A stretch of DNA of 64,000 nt from the NCBI GenBank assembly GCA_905339235.1, contig CAJPFG010000010.1:1-64000 (forward strand), written 5' to 3'. The notes under the pieces were generated by a model. It made no database searches and was not told the DNA's origin. It was given only the letters and a program-made list of their open reading frames with translations. This document shows, piece after piece, positions 1 to 7,110 of the stretch. The DNA is from Phycisphaerales bacterium. GTDB lineage: Bacteria; Planctomycetota; Phycisphaerae; Phycisphaerales; UBA1924. The number at the start of each line of letters is the position of its first letter. The stretch's first letter is position 1. Made by a program: the position numbers and the translations under genes.

Positions 1-399
1 CGCGCGTCGATGATTCCGGAGCGCGTCGAGCCGGACCTGTACGCGTACGTCGGGGGAATCTGCCGACGGTTGAAATCGCCGCTGATCTCGATGGGCGGCG
101 TGGCGGATCACGTGCACCTGCTGGTGAGCCTGAGCAAGAACATCGCGCTCGCGGAACTCATGCTCAACATCAAGCGCGACTCCTCGAAGTGGATCAAGGC
201 GCAGGACGCGGCCCTGCGTCGTTTCGATTGGCAGGACGGATACTTCGCGTTCTCGATCGGGGAATCGGGCGCCGAGCCGCTGAAGGCGTACATCGCCGGG
301 CAGAAGAAGCGGCACAAGGCCATGGACTACAAGGAGGAGATGCGCGCGATCCTCCGCAAGTACAAGATGACGTGGGAAGAGGCGTACGTGTGGGATTGA
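1..399 (+). CDS. Y1 (IS200-like / RAYT-like) transposase, 5' end outside window
   Basis: Single-strand DNA transposase of the HUH-Y1 family. The frame is open to base 1; full-length relatives have about 20-30 more N-terminal residues, so the true start lies outside the window. Counting from the ATG at position 10, the metal-binding HUH motif HVHLLV is at about residues 34-39, SSKWIK at 59-63 and WQDGYFAFS at 75-83. The candidate catalytic tyrosine is in KAYIAGQ at about residue 94. These are the hallmarks of IS200 and REP-associated transposases. The gene is followed by a string of hairpins (419-601) that resemble the DNA structures such enzymes recognise. Nothing shows whether the element is still active. 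Confidence 0.85.
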   Translation, partial: RASMIPERVEPDLYAYVGGICRRLKSPLISMGGVADHVHLLVSLSKNIALAELMLNIKRDSSKWIKAQDAALRRFDWQDGYFAFSIGESGAEPLKAYIAGQKKRHKAMDYKEEMRAILRKYKMTWEEAYVWD

Positions 400-753
400 G
401 CCGCGCCGTGGGAATGCCGCACGGCGTGGCGGCACTCGCCGTGCGATTGGCATGAAGGCATGCCGTGACGGGTGTGAGCCGTGGCCGGGCGTTACGAGCA
501 CCCCTTACAGGGTGCCTCGAACTGTGGACGCCTTCCGGGCGTGGCGCTCCTCGCGGACTCGTCGCTTCACGCCCGGCTACTGACGAGAAGCCCTTCGGGC
601 TGGGATCGCTGCGGCCGCCACACGGTCCAACTTCAGCGCACACAAGACGAATTGCCGCGGTGCGAAGTAGGTTTGATGGCCGTCATCGCTCCGTTGGCGG
701 CCATTGACCGCGAGCCGCTGTGCCTTGGAACCGCGATGGCGGCGATCTGACAC
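400..753. repeat. Hairpin-rich non-coding segment behind the Y1 transposase
   Basis: No convincing gene is seen here. Five short perfect hairpins follow one another: GCACGGCG/CGCCGTGC (419-426 with 437-444), GGCATG/CATGCC (449-454 with 459-464), GCACCC/GGGTGC (498-503 with 510-515), ACGCC/GGCGT (528-532 with 538-542) and AGCCC/GGGCT (589-593 with 597-601). A wider inverted repeat GCCGGGCGT/ACGCCCGGC (484-492 with 569-577) encloses two of them, giving a nested cruciform. Its position suggests the right end of the transposon, but the exact end cannot be placed. Bases 602-753 show no recognisable structure. Confidence 0.6.
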
Positions 754-1236
754 TTACTTCGTGGGCGATCCGCACTCCGGGCACGCCGCGGAAGGGGAGG
801 ACAGCCCGCGCCGGTCGTATCCACACGCCACGCATCGCCCCTGCCGGACGCGCCGGGCGGCGCGGCCATGACTCCGCCACAGAACAAAAGCCGGCGCGGC
901 CGTCGCGACAAACATCATCCAGAGCGGCGTCAAGGTGTGGAAGTTCGGCGGGTGAGGCGCAGCCCACTTGGCGCGCCACTCCCAGATCGGAGCGGCCCCA
1001 CCGGGCGCCGGTCCGGAATCTCGATCAAAGTACCAACCCGGCGGCGCGATGTAAGGGGCCGGCAACTTGACGCGGCCGAAGCCAAACCGCCCACGTCCCA
1101 CTCCAGCCGTCCAGCCGTCCGGCCCCTGCCAGGTGATAAACCACCATCCGCTGCCAACCCACGTCAGCGCGGTGAGCACCGACGCCCAGAAGCAGATCGA
1201 CATGAGCAACCGACGCAGTCGGGCGGGCGGTTTCAT
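754..1236 (-). CDS. Membrane protein with C-terminal zinc ribbon
   Basis: A 160-residue hypothetical protein. A hydrophobic segment lies at about residues 12-34 and a second at about 105-120. The last 25 residues hold a four-cysteine ribbon CVACGYDRRGL...CPECG. The same ribbon type occurs in the two genes at 1305-1871 and 1875-2405, where it sits near the N-terminus instead, so the three form a local family with shuffled domain order. The start ATG is preceded by a TAGCAT box 6 nt upstream and no Shine-Dalgarno. Function is unknown; a role in sensing or protein-protein contact at the membrane is only a guess. Confidence 0.65.
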   Translation of the reverse strand: MKPPARLRRLLMSICFWASVLTALTWVGSGWWFITWQGPDGWTAGVGRGRFGFGRVKLPAPYIAPPGWYFDRDSGPAPGGAAPIWEWRAKWAAPHPPNFHTLTPLWMMFVATAAPAFVLWRSHGRAARRVRQGRCVACGYDRRGLSSPSAACPECGSPTK

Positions 1237-1242
1237 CAGGGA

Positions 1243-1248
1243 ATGCTA
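1243..1248 (-). promoter_or_regulatory. Candidate -10 box, leaderless start
   Basis: Reading the minus strand, TAGCAT is followed by six bases and then the ATG at 1236. No ribosome-binding site fits in between. This is the same arrangement seen at many starts in the window. Confidence 0.4.
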
Positions 1249-1304
1249 CCAACATGGGCTGCTAACTGATGCAATGGAAATCCCGGCACGCGGCGAGGCC
1301 GGTG

Positions 1305-1871
1305 TCACGCCGTCCAGATCGCGGTTCCGATCGCGGCCAGCAGCCCCACGAGCCACAACGCCGTGATTCCCGACTTCAAGCGCCGCGGCGCAAGGAACCA
1401 GATCGCGAGCGGCGCGAGCGCGACCGCCGCGAAGAACGGCCACGCCTCCGGTCCGGGGCCCTCGATCCCGTTGCGCGCCCGGACGGGGATCGCGCGCAGG
1501 GTCTGCTCCAGACTGAATCCTTCGATGTGGTAGGCAAGCCGCAAGTGCAAGTACGCCAGCGGCTGTCGAACCAGCAGCGCCAGCACGAAGCCGATGAGCG
1601 TGAATCGCCATTGCCTCAGCCGGAATGGATGGACCGCGAGCACACGCCTCCGCTGGAGCAGAGGGCTCGCCCCGCACTCGGGGCAGTGTGCGCCGTACGG
1701 CAGGCCCGAGAGGTCGTACCTGCAGCGTCCGCAGCGACCATCCGAGTAAGCGACTTCATCCCCGCGCCAGAAGGTGGCCCGGCTGACATAGCGGCGCCGC
1801 ACCGATGCCAGCAGGAAGAGGCAACTCGCGAGGGAGTAGCCGGTGACGAGGATGAAGAGCCAGGGTGACAC
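1305..1871 (-). CDS. Zinc-ribbon membrane protein, second of tandem pair
   Basis: A 188-residue protein with a GTG start lying only 3 nt after the stop of the preceding gene (1875-2405), so the two are probably translated together. It has an N-terminal hydrophobic segment (about residues 3-22), a ribbon CGRCRYDLSGLP...CPECG (about 47-66), then three more hydrophobic stretches. The segment around HIEGFSLEQTLRAIPVR closely matches DEGFSLQQARNAIPAR in the upstream gene. The two are therefore diverged tandem duplicates. Function unknown. Confidence 0.7.
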   Translation of the reverse strand: MSPWLFILVTGYSLASCLFLLASVRRRYVSRATFWRGDEVAYSDGRCGRCRYDLSGLPYGAHCPECGASPLLQRRRVLAVHPFRLRQWRFTLIGFVLALLVRQPLAYLHLRLAYHIEGFSLEQTLRAIPVRARNGIEGPGPEAWPFFAAVALAPLAIWFLAPRRLKSGITALWLVGLLAAIGTAIWTA

Positions 1872-1874
1872 GCC

Positions 1875-2405
1875 TCACCGTCCCACCGTTCTCAGCCAAA
1901 CAATCAGCGCGCTCGCCGCAACTCCGACGCCGACCATCAGCCCGGCAGCCTGCGCGGCCCGCTTCAGGGACGGGCGCAGGACGGAGAGCGGGGTGAGTGC
2001 CAGCGCGACGAGCAGCGGCCAGAGGACGCCCCCCACGTGATCATCTCCCGTCCGGGCCGGGATGGCGTTCCGCGCCTGTTGCAACGAGAAACCCTCATCG
2101 AGATACGTCGCGATGAGCAGTGGGCGCTCAAGCACGTTTCCAAGGATGATCGCGGCAATCAGCATGGCGACCGCCGGCCAAAGCCGAGCGTTTCGTTTCT
2201 GATCGAGCGTGTATTGAACGACCGTGCCGGAACGCTCTGGCGTGCCCGATCCGCACTCCGGGCAGCAGGAGCCCGCGGGAAGACCTCCCAGATCGTACTT
2301 GCACGTCCCGCATCTTCCGGTTGGGGTCCCGGCGAAGGTGTTTCTTTTCCGGAGAAGGACCACGCTGACACCGATGAACCCGAAGATGCACAGGAGCCAG
2401 TTCAA
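1875..2405 (-). CDS. Zinc-ribbon membrane protein, first of tandem pair
   Basis: A 176-residue protein with a likely TTG start 9 nt after the fumarylacetoacetase stop, hence probably in the same transcript. One hydrophobic segment at the N-terminus is followed by CGTCKYDLGGLP...CPECG (about residues 33-52) and three later hydrophobic stretches. The ribbon motif CxYDLxGLPxxxxCPECG is widespread in planctomycete proteins of unknown role. It is a paralogue of the gene immediately downstream. The start codon is the least certain part. Confidence 0.65.
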   Translation of the reverse strand: MNWLLCIFGFIGVSVVLLRKRNTFAGTPTGRCGTCKYDLGGLPAGSCCPECGSGTPERSGTVVQYTLDQKRNARLWPAVAMLIAAIILGNVLERPLLIATYLDEGFSLQQARNAIPARTGDDHVGGVLWPLLVALALTPLSVLRPSLKRAAQAAGLMVGVGVAASALIVWLRTVGR

Positions 2406-2414
2406 CTTGTGTCC

Positions 2415-3776
2415 CTACCCCGCCCCCACGATCCTCCCCCGGCACTCCCCAAACCCAACCCGCCGAAACCCCTCCCGCTCCGTGTACGCCTTGAGGATCA
2501 CGTTGTCGCCGTCCTCCAGGAACGTGCGCTTCTCGCCCGTTGTCAGTTCGATCGGCCGACGAGGTTTACCGGTTCCCTCCCACGTGAGTTCCAGCAGGCA
2601 CCCGCGCGAGTCGGGCTCCGCGCCGCTCACCGTGCCGCTGGCCAGCAGGTCCCCGGGCTGGAGGTTGCAGCCGTTGCTGGTGTGGTGCGCGATCATCTGG
2701 GAGAACGTCCAGTACATGTCCCTGAACGTCCGCCCGCGGCTCAATCGGTGTGGTGAGAGCCCTCGCTTCTCCATCTCCGCCGTGAGGAGGTACGCCTCCA
2801 GCGTGAGGTCAAAGCCACCCAGCGACTGGTCCTCGGCGTCGGTGAGATGCTCCAGCGGCGCGGGGTCGCCCTGCGGCCGCGCGTACGCGGGGCAGCGGAA
2901 GGGCTCGAGGGCCTCGAGCGTCACGATCGCGGTGGAGATCGTGGTCGCGAAGTTCTTGGCGAGGAACGGCCCCAGCGGCTGGTACTCCCACTTCTGCATG
3001 TCCCGCGCCGACCAGTCGTTCACCAGGCACAGGCCGAAGATGTGATCGCGGGCCCGACTCACCGGGATCGGCTGGCCCAACTGGTTCCCCGGCCCGATCA
3101 CGCAGCCGATCTCGAGTTCGTAGTCGAGCATCTTGCAAGGGCCGAAGGTGGGGGCCGCGGCATCATCGGCCTTGGTCTGCCCCCGCGGCCTCTTCACGTC
3201 CGTCCCCGACGCCACGATCGACGACGCCCGCGCGTGGTACCCGATCGGCACCCACTTGTAGTTGGGAAGGAGCGGGTTGTCGGGGCGGAACATCGCGCCG
3301 ACCGTGGTCGCGTGGTGCACCGAGGCGTAGAAGTCGGTGTAGTTGAAGACCGCGACGGGCTCGATCAGCGGCGTCTCGGCCAGCGGTCGCAGCGCCTTCT
3401 GGCGGAGCCTCTTCACGGATTGCCCGCCCATGGTGTCCGCGCGAAGGAACCGCTGGAGGACCCGCCGCAACTGCTTCCGCAGCTCCGAAAAGCGGAGCAG
3501 CCCGAAGGCGTGGGGCATGGTGAGGGCCTCGGCGAGCGTCTTCTCGTCCTCTTCCCCGCCGATGAACCCCGCCTCCACGAGCAGGGAGACGTCGAGCACC
3601 TGATCGCCGATCACCGTCGCGTAGTGCCCGTGGCTGTGGCCGTGGTGGTGCGCTTCGAACGACGCGAGGGGCAGGTTCTGGATCGGAAAGTCCGTCGCCG
3701 GGTCGTTCGCCGATTCCACCCACGATTGCAGCGCCGGGTTGTGCGTCTCATCGATCCGCGGCGAGAAGTTCGTCAT
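2415..3776 (-). CDS. fahA: Fumarylacetoacetase
   Basis: Last enzyme of tyrosine catabolism, splitting 4-fumarylacetoacetate into fumarate and acetoacetate. The 453-residue protein matches the family end to end: FPIQNLP near the N-terminus, the FAH-barrel stretches LDYELEIGCVIG and VNDWSARDMQKWEY, and ASGTVSG near the C-terminus. The ATG at 3776 is preferred because it gives the usual N-terminus and has a TACGCT box 6 nt upstream; the frame extends further but without family sequence. An unusual histidine-rich patch EAHHHGHSHGHY lies at about residues 41-52. No other tyrosine-degradation gene is nearby. Confidence 0.93.
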   Translation of the reverse strand: MTNFSPRIDETHNPALQSWVESANDPATDFPIQNLPLASFEAHHHGHSHGHYATVIGDQVLDVSLLVEAGFIGGEEDEKTLAEALTMPHAFGLLRFSELRKQLRRVLQRFLRADTMGGQSVKRLRQKALRPLAETPLIEPVAVFNYTDFYASVHHATTVGAMFRPDNPLLPNYKWVPIGYHARASSIVASGTDVKRPRGQTKADDAAAPTFGPCKMLDYELEIGCVIGPGNQLGQPIPVSRARDHIFGLCLVNDWSARDMQKWEYQPLGPFLAKNFATTISTAIVTLEALEPFRCPAYARPQGDPAPLEHLTDAEDQSLGGFDLTLEAYLLTAEMEKRGLSPHRLSRGRTFRDMYWTFSQMIAHHTSNGCNLQPGDLLASGTVSGAEPDSRGCLLELTWEGTGKPRRPIELTTGEKRTFLEDGDNVILKAYTEREGFRRVGFGECRGRIVGAG

Positions 3777-3782
3777 GGGCGG

Positions 3783-3788
3783 AGCGTA
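3783..3788 (-). promoter_or_regulatory. Candidate -10 box of fahA, leaderless start
   Basis: On the minus strand TACGCT is followed by six bases and the fahA ATG at 3776. It lies about 45 bp from the oppositely directed box of the pseudouridine synthase gene, making a compact divergent promoter region. Confidence 0.4.
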
Positions 3789-3832
3789 TGCGGAGGCGGT
3801 GGGGGGGCCGGGGGGCCGGCGTCGTTGGGCCT

Positions 3833-3838
3833 TACTCT
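3833..3838 (+). promoter_or_regulatory. Candidate -10 box of RluA-type gene, leaderless start
   Basis: TACTCT followed by five C bases and the GTG at 3844. There is no Shine-Dalgarno sequence. Confidence 0.4.
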
Positions 3839-3843
3839 CCCCC

Positions 3844-4551
3844 GTGCCCGATCTCACCGTCATCCACGCCACGCCGCGCTTCGTCGTCATCGACAAGCCC
3901 GCGTGGCTCCTCTCGGTGCCCGGCATCGGCCCCGACAAGCAGGACTGCGTCGCCTCGCGCGTCCGCGCCATGTTCCCCGCCTCCCGCGGCCCGCTCATCG
4001 CGCATCGCCTCGACATGGAGACCAGCGGCCTGCTCGTGCTCGGCCTCGACGAGGACGCTCAGCGCAACCTCTCGGCGCAGTTCGAGAACCGCGCCGTCGC
4101 GAAGCGATACGTCGCCCTGCTCGAGGGCACGCCCGATGCCGCGGAGGGCACGATCGAACTTCCCCTCCGCCTCGACGTGGACAACCGCCCCTACCAGATC
4201 GTGGACTTCGAGCAGGGGCGGACCTCTCTTACCCGCTTCCGCGTCCTCGCGAGCGAGCCCGGGCGAACGCGCGTGGAGTTCGAGCCGCTGACCGGCCGGA
4301 CGCACCAACTCCGCGTGCACGCCGCGTTCTCCGGCGACGCATTCTGGCCCGCGCGCGAAGGCAAGCCTCCCGCGCGGAGCATGGCCCAGCCCCCGCCCGC
4401 CCCGCGCGTCGGGCTCGGGAGGCCGATCATCGGCGATGTGCTGTACGGTCGCGTTCGGGCGGAACGGCTCATGCTCCACGCGAGCGAGCTGGATTTCAAC
4501 GACCCGGGCACGGGCGCGAGGGTGCGGCTCGAGAGCGGGGCGCCGTTCTGA
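3844..4551 (+). CDS. RluA-family pseudouridine synthase
   Basis: Converts selected uridines of ribosomal or transfer RNA to pseudouridine. In the 235-residue product the catalytic motif HRLDMETSG (family consensus HRLDxETSG, nucleophilic Asp) lies at about residue 53. The downstream GRTHQLRVH motif is present, and the protein begins at the catalytic domain without an S4 RNA-binding domain. A GTG start at 3844 gives the family N-terminus VPDLTVIHATPRFVVIDKP. A proline-rich insertion AREGKPPARSMAQPPPAP sits shortly before the C-terminus. Which site it modifies (RluA, RluC, RluD or TruC type) cannot be told from sequence. Confidence 0.88.
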   Translation: MPDLTVIHATPRFVVIDKPAWLLSVPGIGPDKQDCVASRVRAMFPASRGPLIAHRLDMETSGLLVLGLDEDAQRNLSAQFENRAVAKRYVALLEGTPDAAEGTIELPLRLDVDNRPYQIVDFEQGRTSLTRFRVLASEPGRTRVEFEPLTGRTHQLRVHAAFSGDAFWPAREGKPPARSMAQPPPAPRVGLGRPIIGDVLYGRVRAERLMLHASELDFNDPGTGARVRLESGAPF

Positions 4552-4611
4552 GCACCCTCCCCCGCGCCTTCGCGGGGGAGGTGCCCGAGTCCGCGAGGGC
4601 GGAGGGGGTGT
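4552..4611 (+). repeat. Left inverted repeat of DUF559 cassette
   Basis: A sequence of about 60 bases starting directly after the stop codon of the pseudouridine synthase gene. It begins GCACCCTCCCCCGCG and ends GGCGGAGGGGGTGT. Its reverse complement recurs with a few differences at 5060-5117. Its first half is itself a hairpin (CCTCCCCCGCG with CGCGGGGGAGG). No U-tract follows. Confidence 0.8.
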
Positions 4612-4638
4612 CCGGGTGCGAGAGACGCAGATTCCGAG

Positions 4639-4644
4639 TAATCT
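4639..4644 (+). promoter_or_regulatory. Candidate -10 box of DUF559 gene, leaderless start
   Basis: TAATCT followed by six bases and the ATG at 4651. The promoter thus lies inside the inverted-repeat cassette, so the cassette carries its own expression signal. Confidence 0.4.
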
Positions 4645-4650
4645 CCGCCC

Positions 4651-5232
4651 ATGCGCTATGACTTCACGCCGGACCGGCGCCCGCTGCGCAAGGCTGTAGA
4701 AGCCACAGACGCCACGCGGCAACGCGCTCGCGAGCTGCGCAACAACGCTTCAATGCCCGAGAGAATCCTCTGGACTTACCTGCGCGGCCGGCGCCTTCGT
4801 GGTTTGCGATTCCGTCGGCAACATCCTCTCGGGCCCTACGTTGCGGATTTCTACTGCCACGAGGCCGCCCTTGTTGTGGAACTCGACAGCCTGTATCACA
4901 CCAATCGTGGGGAGCATGATCGAGCTCGCGATGAATGGATGCGCTCGCGCAACATCGAGGTCCTTCGCATTGCAGCGTGGGCCATTGCAAACGACATGTC
5001 TTGTGTCCTGGATGCGATCGCGAGATTAGCGTCAGGTCGTGCGGCTTCGCTGCTCACCGCACGCCCCCTCCGCCTCGAAGACTCGGCACCTCCCCCGCGG
5101 GGCGCGGGGGAGGGTGCGGATCAGAGCCGCATCGTCCGCCGGTTCGCCTCGCCCGGCCGCGAGATTCCGAGCGCCACCAGCATGTCCGTCATCCCCTCGG
5201 CATCATGCTCGTCGAAGGCATCCAGGTCGTAA
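4651..5232 (+). CDS. DUF559 (Vsr-like) endonuclease-fold protein inside an inverted-repeat cassette
   Basis: DUF559 proteins share the PD-(D/E)XK nuclease fold of very-short-patch repair endonucleases. Seen here: PERILWTYLRGRRLRGLRFRR, HPLGPYVADFYC, then the acidic core LVVELDSLYH and RNIEVLRI. The usual ELDG is ELDS in this copy. The real domain ends near residue 129 (DAIARLA). The remaining 64 residues are translated from the right inverted repeat and from sequence antisense to the GAF gene, so this tail is probably a by-product of insertion. The cassette fills the space between two stop codons. Nuclease activity is untested. Confidence 0.8.
   Translation: MRYDFTPDRRPLRKAVEATDATRQRARELRNNASMPERILWTYLRGRRLRGLRFRRQHPLGPYVADFYCHEAALVVELDSLYHTNRGEHDRARDEWMRSRNIEVLRIAAWAIANDMSCVLDAIARLASGRAASLLTARPLRLEDSAPPPRGAGEGADQSRIVRRFASPGREIPSATSMSVIPSASCSSKASRS
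5060..5117 (-). repeat. Right inverted repeat of DUF559 cassette
   Basis: Reverse complement of the repeat at 4552-4611, differing at only a few positions. It ends 3 nt before the stop codon of the convergent GAF gene, so together the two repeats occupy the edges of the intergenic space. It is read through by the DUF559 frame as ARPLRLEDSAPPPRGAGEG. Confidence 0.8.
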
Positions 5233-5639
5233 CTATCCGCATCCAGCACGCCCCAGCAGCCGCCTTCGGCGATCACCGGCACGACCAGTTCGCTCTGGTC
5301 CTTGGGATCGCACGCGATGTAGTTCGCGCCCAGCGTCCGCACGTCCGCGATGATGATCGGCCGCGCCTCGCCCCACCCGCGGCCGCACATCCCCTGCAGC
5401 CCGATCGGCGAGCACGCCGGCTTGGGCTCGCGGCAGATCAGCACCATCTCGTCGGTGCCGGCAATCTTCTCGTAGAACCCGATCCACGACAGGCCGGTGG
5501 AGCCCAAGGCTCCCCACAGGATATCGATCGCGCGCCGCATCGCGGCGTGCGGCCCATCGGGCGCTGATGTCAAAGGCCGCCGCGGGTCCAGCCCGTGGCG
5601 TTCCAGAACCGCGCGATAGTCACGAACGACCCGCGTCAT
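5121..5639 (-). CDS. GAF-domain protein, free methionine-(R)-sulfoxide reductase-like
   Basis: A 172-residue GAF protein resembling fRMsr, which reduces free methionine-R-sulfoxide. The core GMCGRGWGEARPIIIADV and YIACDPKDQSELVVPVI matches the family, including the cysteine of the ACD motif that is catalytic in fRMsr. The last part GVLDADSYDLDAFDEHDAEG is also typical. The ATG at 5639 is chosen because family similarity begins there, although the frame is open upstream. It lies 26 nt after rpsR on the same strand and may share its transcript. Not every fRMsr cysteine could be aligned by eye, so the activity is probable rather than certain. Confidence 0.75.
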   Translation of the reverse strand: MTRVVRDYRAVLERHGLDPRRPLTSAPDGPHAAMRRAIDILWGALGSTGLSWIGFYEKIAGTDEMVLICREPKPACSPIGLQGMCGRGWGEARPIIIADVRTLGANYIACDPKDQSELVVPVIAEGGCWGVLDADSYDLDAFDEHDAEGMTDMLVALGISRPGEANRRTMRL

Positions 5640-5665
5640 GGCACGAGTCCCCGGGGCGACAGGGA

Positions 5666-5908
5666 TCAGAGCGTCGCCGACGTGTACGGCAGCAGCGCCA
5701 TGTACCGGGCCCGCTTGATCGCCTGGGCGACCTTGCGTTGCTCGGCCGCGCTCGTCGAGAGGCGCTTGCGGCCCAGGATCTTGCCGTTGGGGCTCATCAG
5801 TTTGCGGAGCGTCTCCACGTCCTTCCAATCGACGATGGTGTCGCCGGTGCTGGAGGAGTGAGCGACGCGGATCTTCTGGGTGTTGCCGAAGCGGGGGAAC
5901 TTGCTCAT
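5666..5908 (-). CDS. rpsR: Small ribosomal subunit protein S18
   Basis: An 80-residue S18 of the 30S platform. Recognisable are the central IVDWKDVETLRKLMSPNGKI and the basic tail RKRLSTSAAEQRKVAQAIKRAR, ending ALLPYTS. In most bacteria rpsR lies between rpsF or ssb and rplI; none of these is here. The gene stands alone before a GAF/fRMsr-like gene. Upstream AGGACGG may serve as ribosome-binding site. Confidence 0.96.
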   Translation of the reverse strand: MSKFPRFGNTQKIRVAHSSSTGDTIVDWKDVETLRKLMSPNGKILGRKRLSTSAAEQRKVAQAIKRARYMALLPYTSATL

Positions 5909-6015
5909 GTATGTCCGTCCTGGTCGTTGGGCCCGGGTTGAAGGGCGACACGCCCCGTCCCCGGGCGACGGATGTGGGGCCCGGAGTCTAGGTCATTACC
6001 CCGCAGACTTCCAGA

Positions 6016-6480
6016 TTACTTCGTGGACTCCCGGTCCATCGCCAGCGTCCCCGGCCCGATCGCCACCACAATCACCGCCAAACCGACCAGAACGCCGTTG
6101 CGCACGAGGTGGCACCAGCCCACGGGCCCTTCGCACGGAATCTCGAACTTCCCGAAGCACGAGCAGTGCGCGTCGATCCCCCGGTACAGCACCGACACCA
6201 TCGCCGCGATGAACGCCACCAGCATCGTCCCGATGACCAGCGCCGCCGACCTCGCCCACAGCCCCAGCACCAGCAGAACGCCCGCCACCAGTTCCGTCCA
6301 GGGCACCACGTAGGCCGCGAGGATCGACAGGTGCTCGGGCAGAATCTTGAACGCGTCCACGCCCTGCCGGAAGATCACGGGGTTTCGCAGTTTCACGTAC
6401 GCGGCGAACAGGAACAACCCGCCCAGAAGCAGGCGCGTCAACAGCCCTAGCCAGCCCCACGCTCGGATCTTCTCAGCCAT
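6016..6480 (-). CDS. MauE/DoxX-type membrane protein
   Basis: A 154-residue inner-membrane protein with four predicted transmembrane segments. It begins WLGLLTRLLLGGLFLFAAYVK, followed by RNPVIFRQGVDAFKILP, as in DoxX/MauE proteins that are often linked to disulfide or redox chemistry. The loop HCSCFGKFEIPCEG carries three cysteines, which would suit thiol exchange. Its start codon abuts the stop of the rhodanese gene, so the two are co-translated. With the upstream DUF1573 gene this forms a cassette that I recognise from other planctomycete genomes. The substrate is unknown. Confidence 0.78.
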   Translation of the reverse strand: MAEKIRAWGWLGLLTRLLLGGLFLFAAYVKLRNPVIFRQGVDAFKILPEHLSILAAYVVPWTELVAGVLLVLGLWARSAALVIGTMLVAFIAAMVSVLYRGIDAHCSCFGKFEIPCEGPVGWCHLVRNGVLVGLAVIVVAIGPGTLAMDRESTK

Positions 6481-7011
6481 TCAGCCTCCCCCGATCTCGG
6501 GCTTGCCGGCCGCGACGGGGTGCCCCGCGCTCTTCCACGGATCAAAGCCGTCCTTCATCACGTGGCACTGGGTGTAACCCACGGTGTGCATGAGTTCCAC
6601 GACGTTGTGCGAAGCGTCGCAGTCGCCCCCCGAGCAGTACACCACGACCGTCGCCGACTTGTCGATGAAGTTCAAGGCCGCGGGGAAGTTCCCGTTCATG
6701 AACTGGTCGGCGGTGATCCAGAACGCGCCCTCCACGTGCCCTTTCTCGTAGTCCTCCACGAGGCGGGCATCGACGAAGGGGGATCCTTTCTGGAAAAGAT
6801 CCCACGCCTGCGCGACCGAGATCTCAGCGCCCGGGCCGGGCGATTCCGGCGGCGGCTGTGGCACGCCCGGGAGCGGGGGCGTATCGGGATTGGTCGCGGG
6901 CGCGGCCTGCCGAAACTTGGCCTGCCCGCCGAAGTACGAGTGGGCCGCGCCGCCCACCACCCCGATCAATGCAATCGCCATCGCCCGTTGCAGCAGCACG
7001 CCCGCACCCAT
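6481..7011 (-). CDS. Membrane-anchored rhodanese-domain protein
   Basis: A 176-residue protein with an N-terminal hydrophobic anchor (about residues 5-23), a proline-rich linker (about 42-60) and one rhodanese domain. The active-site loop YCSGGDCDASH contains the catalytic cysteine at about residue 126 and a second cysteine five residues later. VDARLVEDYEKGHVEGA is the usual CH2A-type motif. It probably moves sulfane sulfur or senses thiols outside the membrane. A clear AAGGAG ribosome-binding site precedes the ATG at 7011, and the next gene starts at the base after its stop. Confidence 0.85.
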   Translation of the reverse strand: MGAGVLLQRAMAIALIGVVGGAAHSYFGGQAKFRQAAPATNPDTPPLPGVPQPPPESPGPGAEISVAQAWDLFQKGSPFVDARLVEDYEKGHVEGAFWITADQFMNGNFPAALNFIDKSATVVVYCSGGDCDASHNVVELMHTVGYTQCHVMKDGFDPWKSAGHPVAAGKPEIGGG

Positions 7012-7110
7012 GCCAGTCTCCTTGGGTCGTCGCGACGAGTCTAGCCGTTCGCGCGTGAAAAGGGCGGCGTACGGGGTCGCGCACGCCGCCCGAAGGGTGT
7101 GCTCGTTGGA

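Noticed and set aside
4552-4611. Plain terminator for the pseudouridine synthase gene
   Set aside because: The hairpin has no T-run, and a near-identical inverted copy lies on the far side of the DUF559 gene, which a simple terminator does not explain.
2847-4661. Long plus-strand frame of 604 codons across fumarylacetoacetase
   Set aside because: Arg-rich composition and complete overlap with two recognised genes mark it as a shadow frame.
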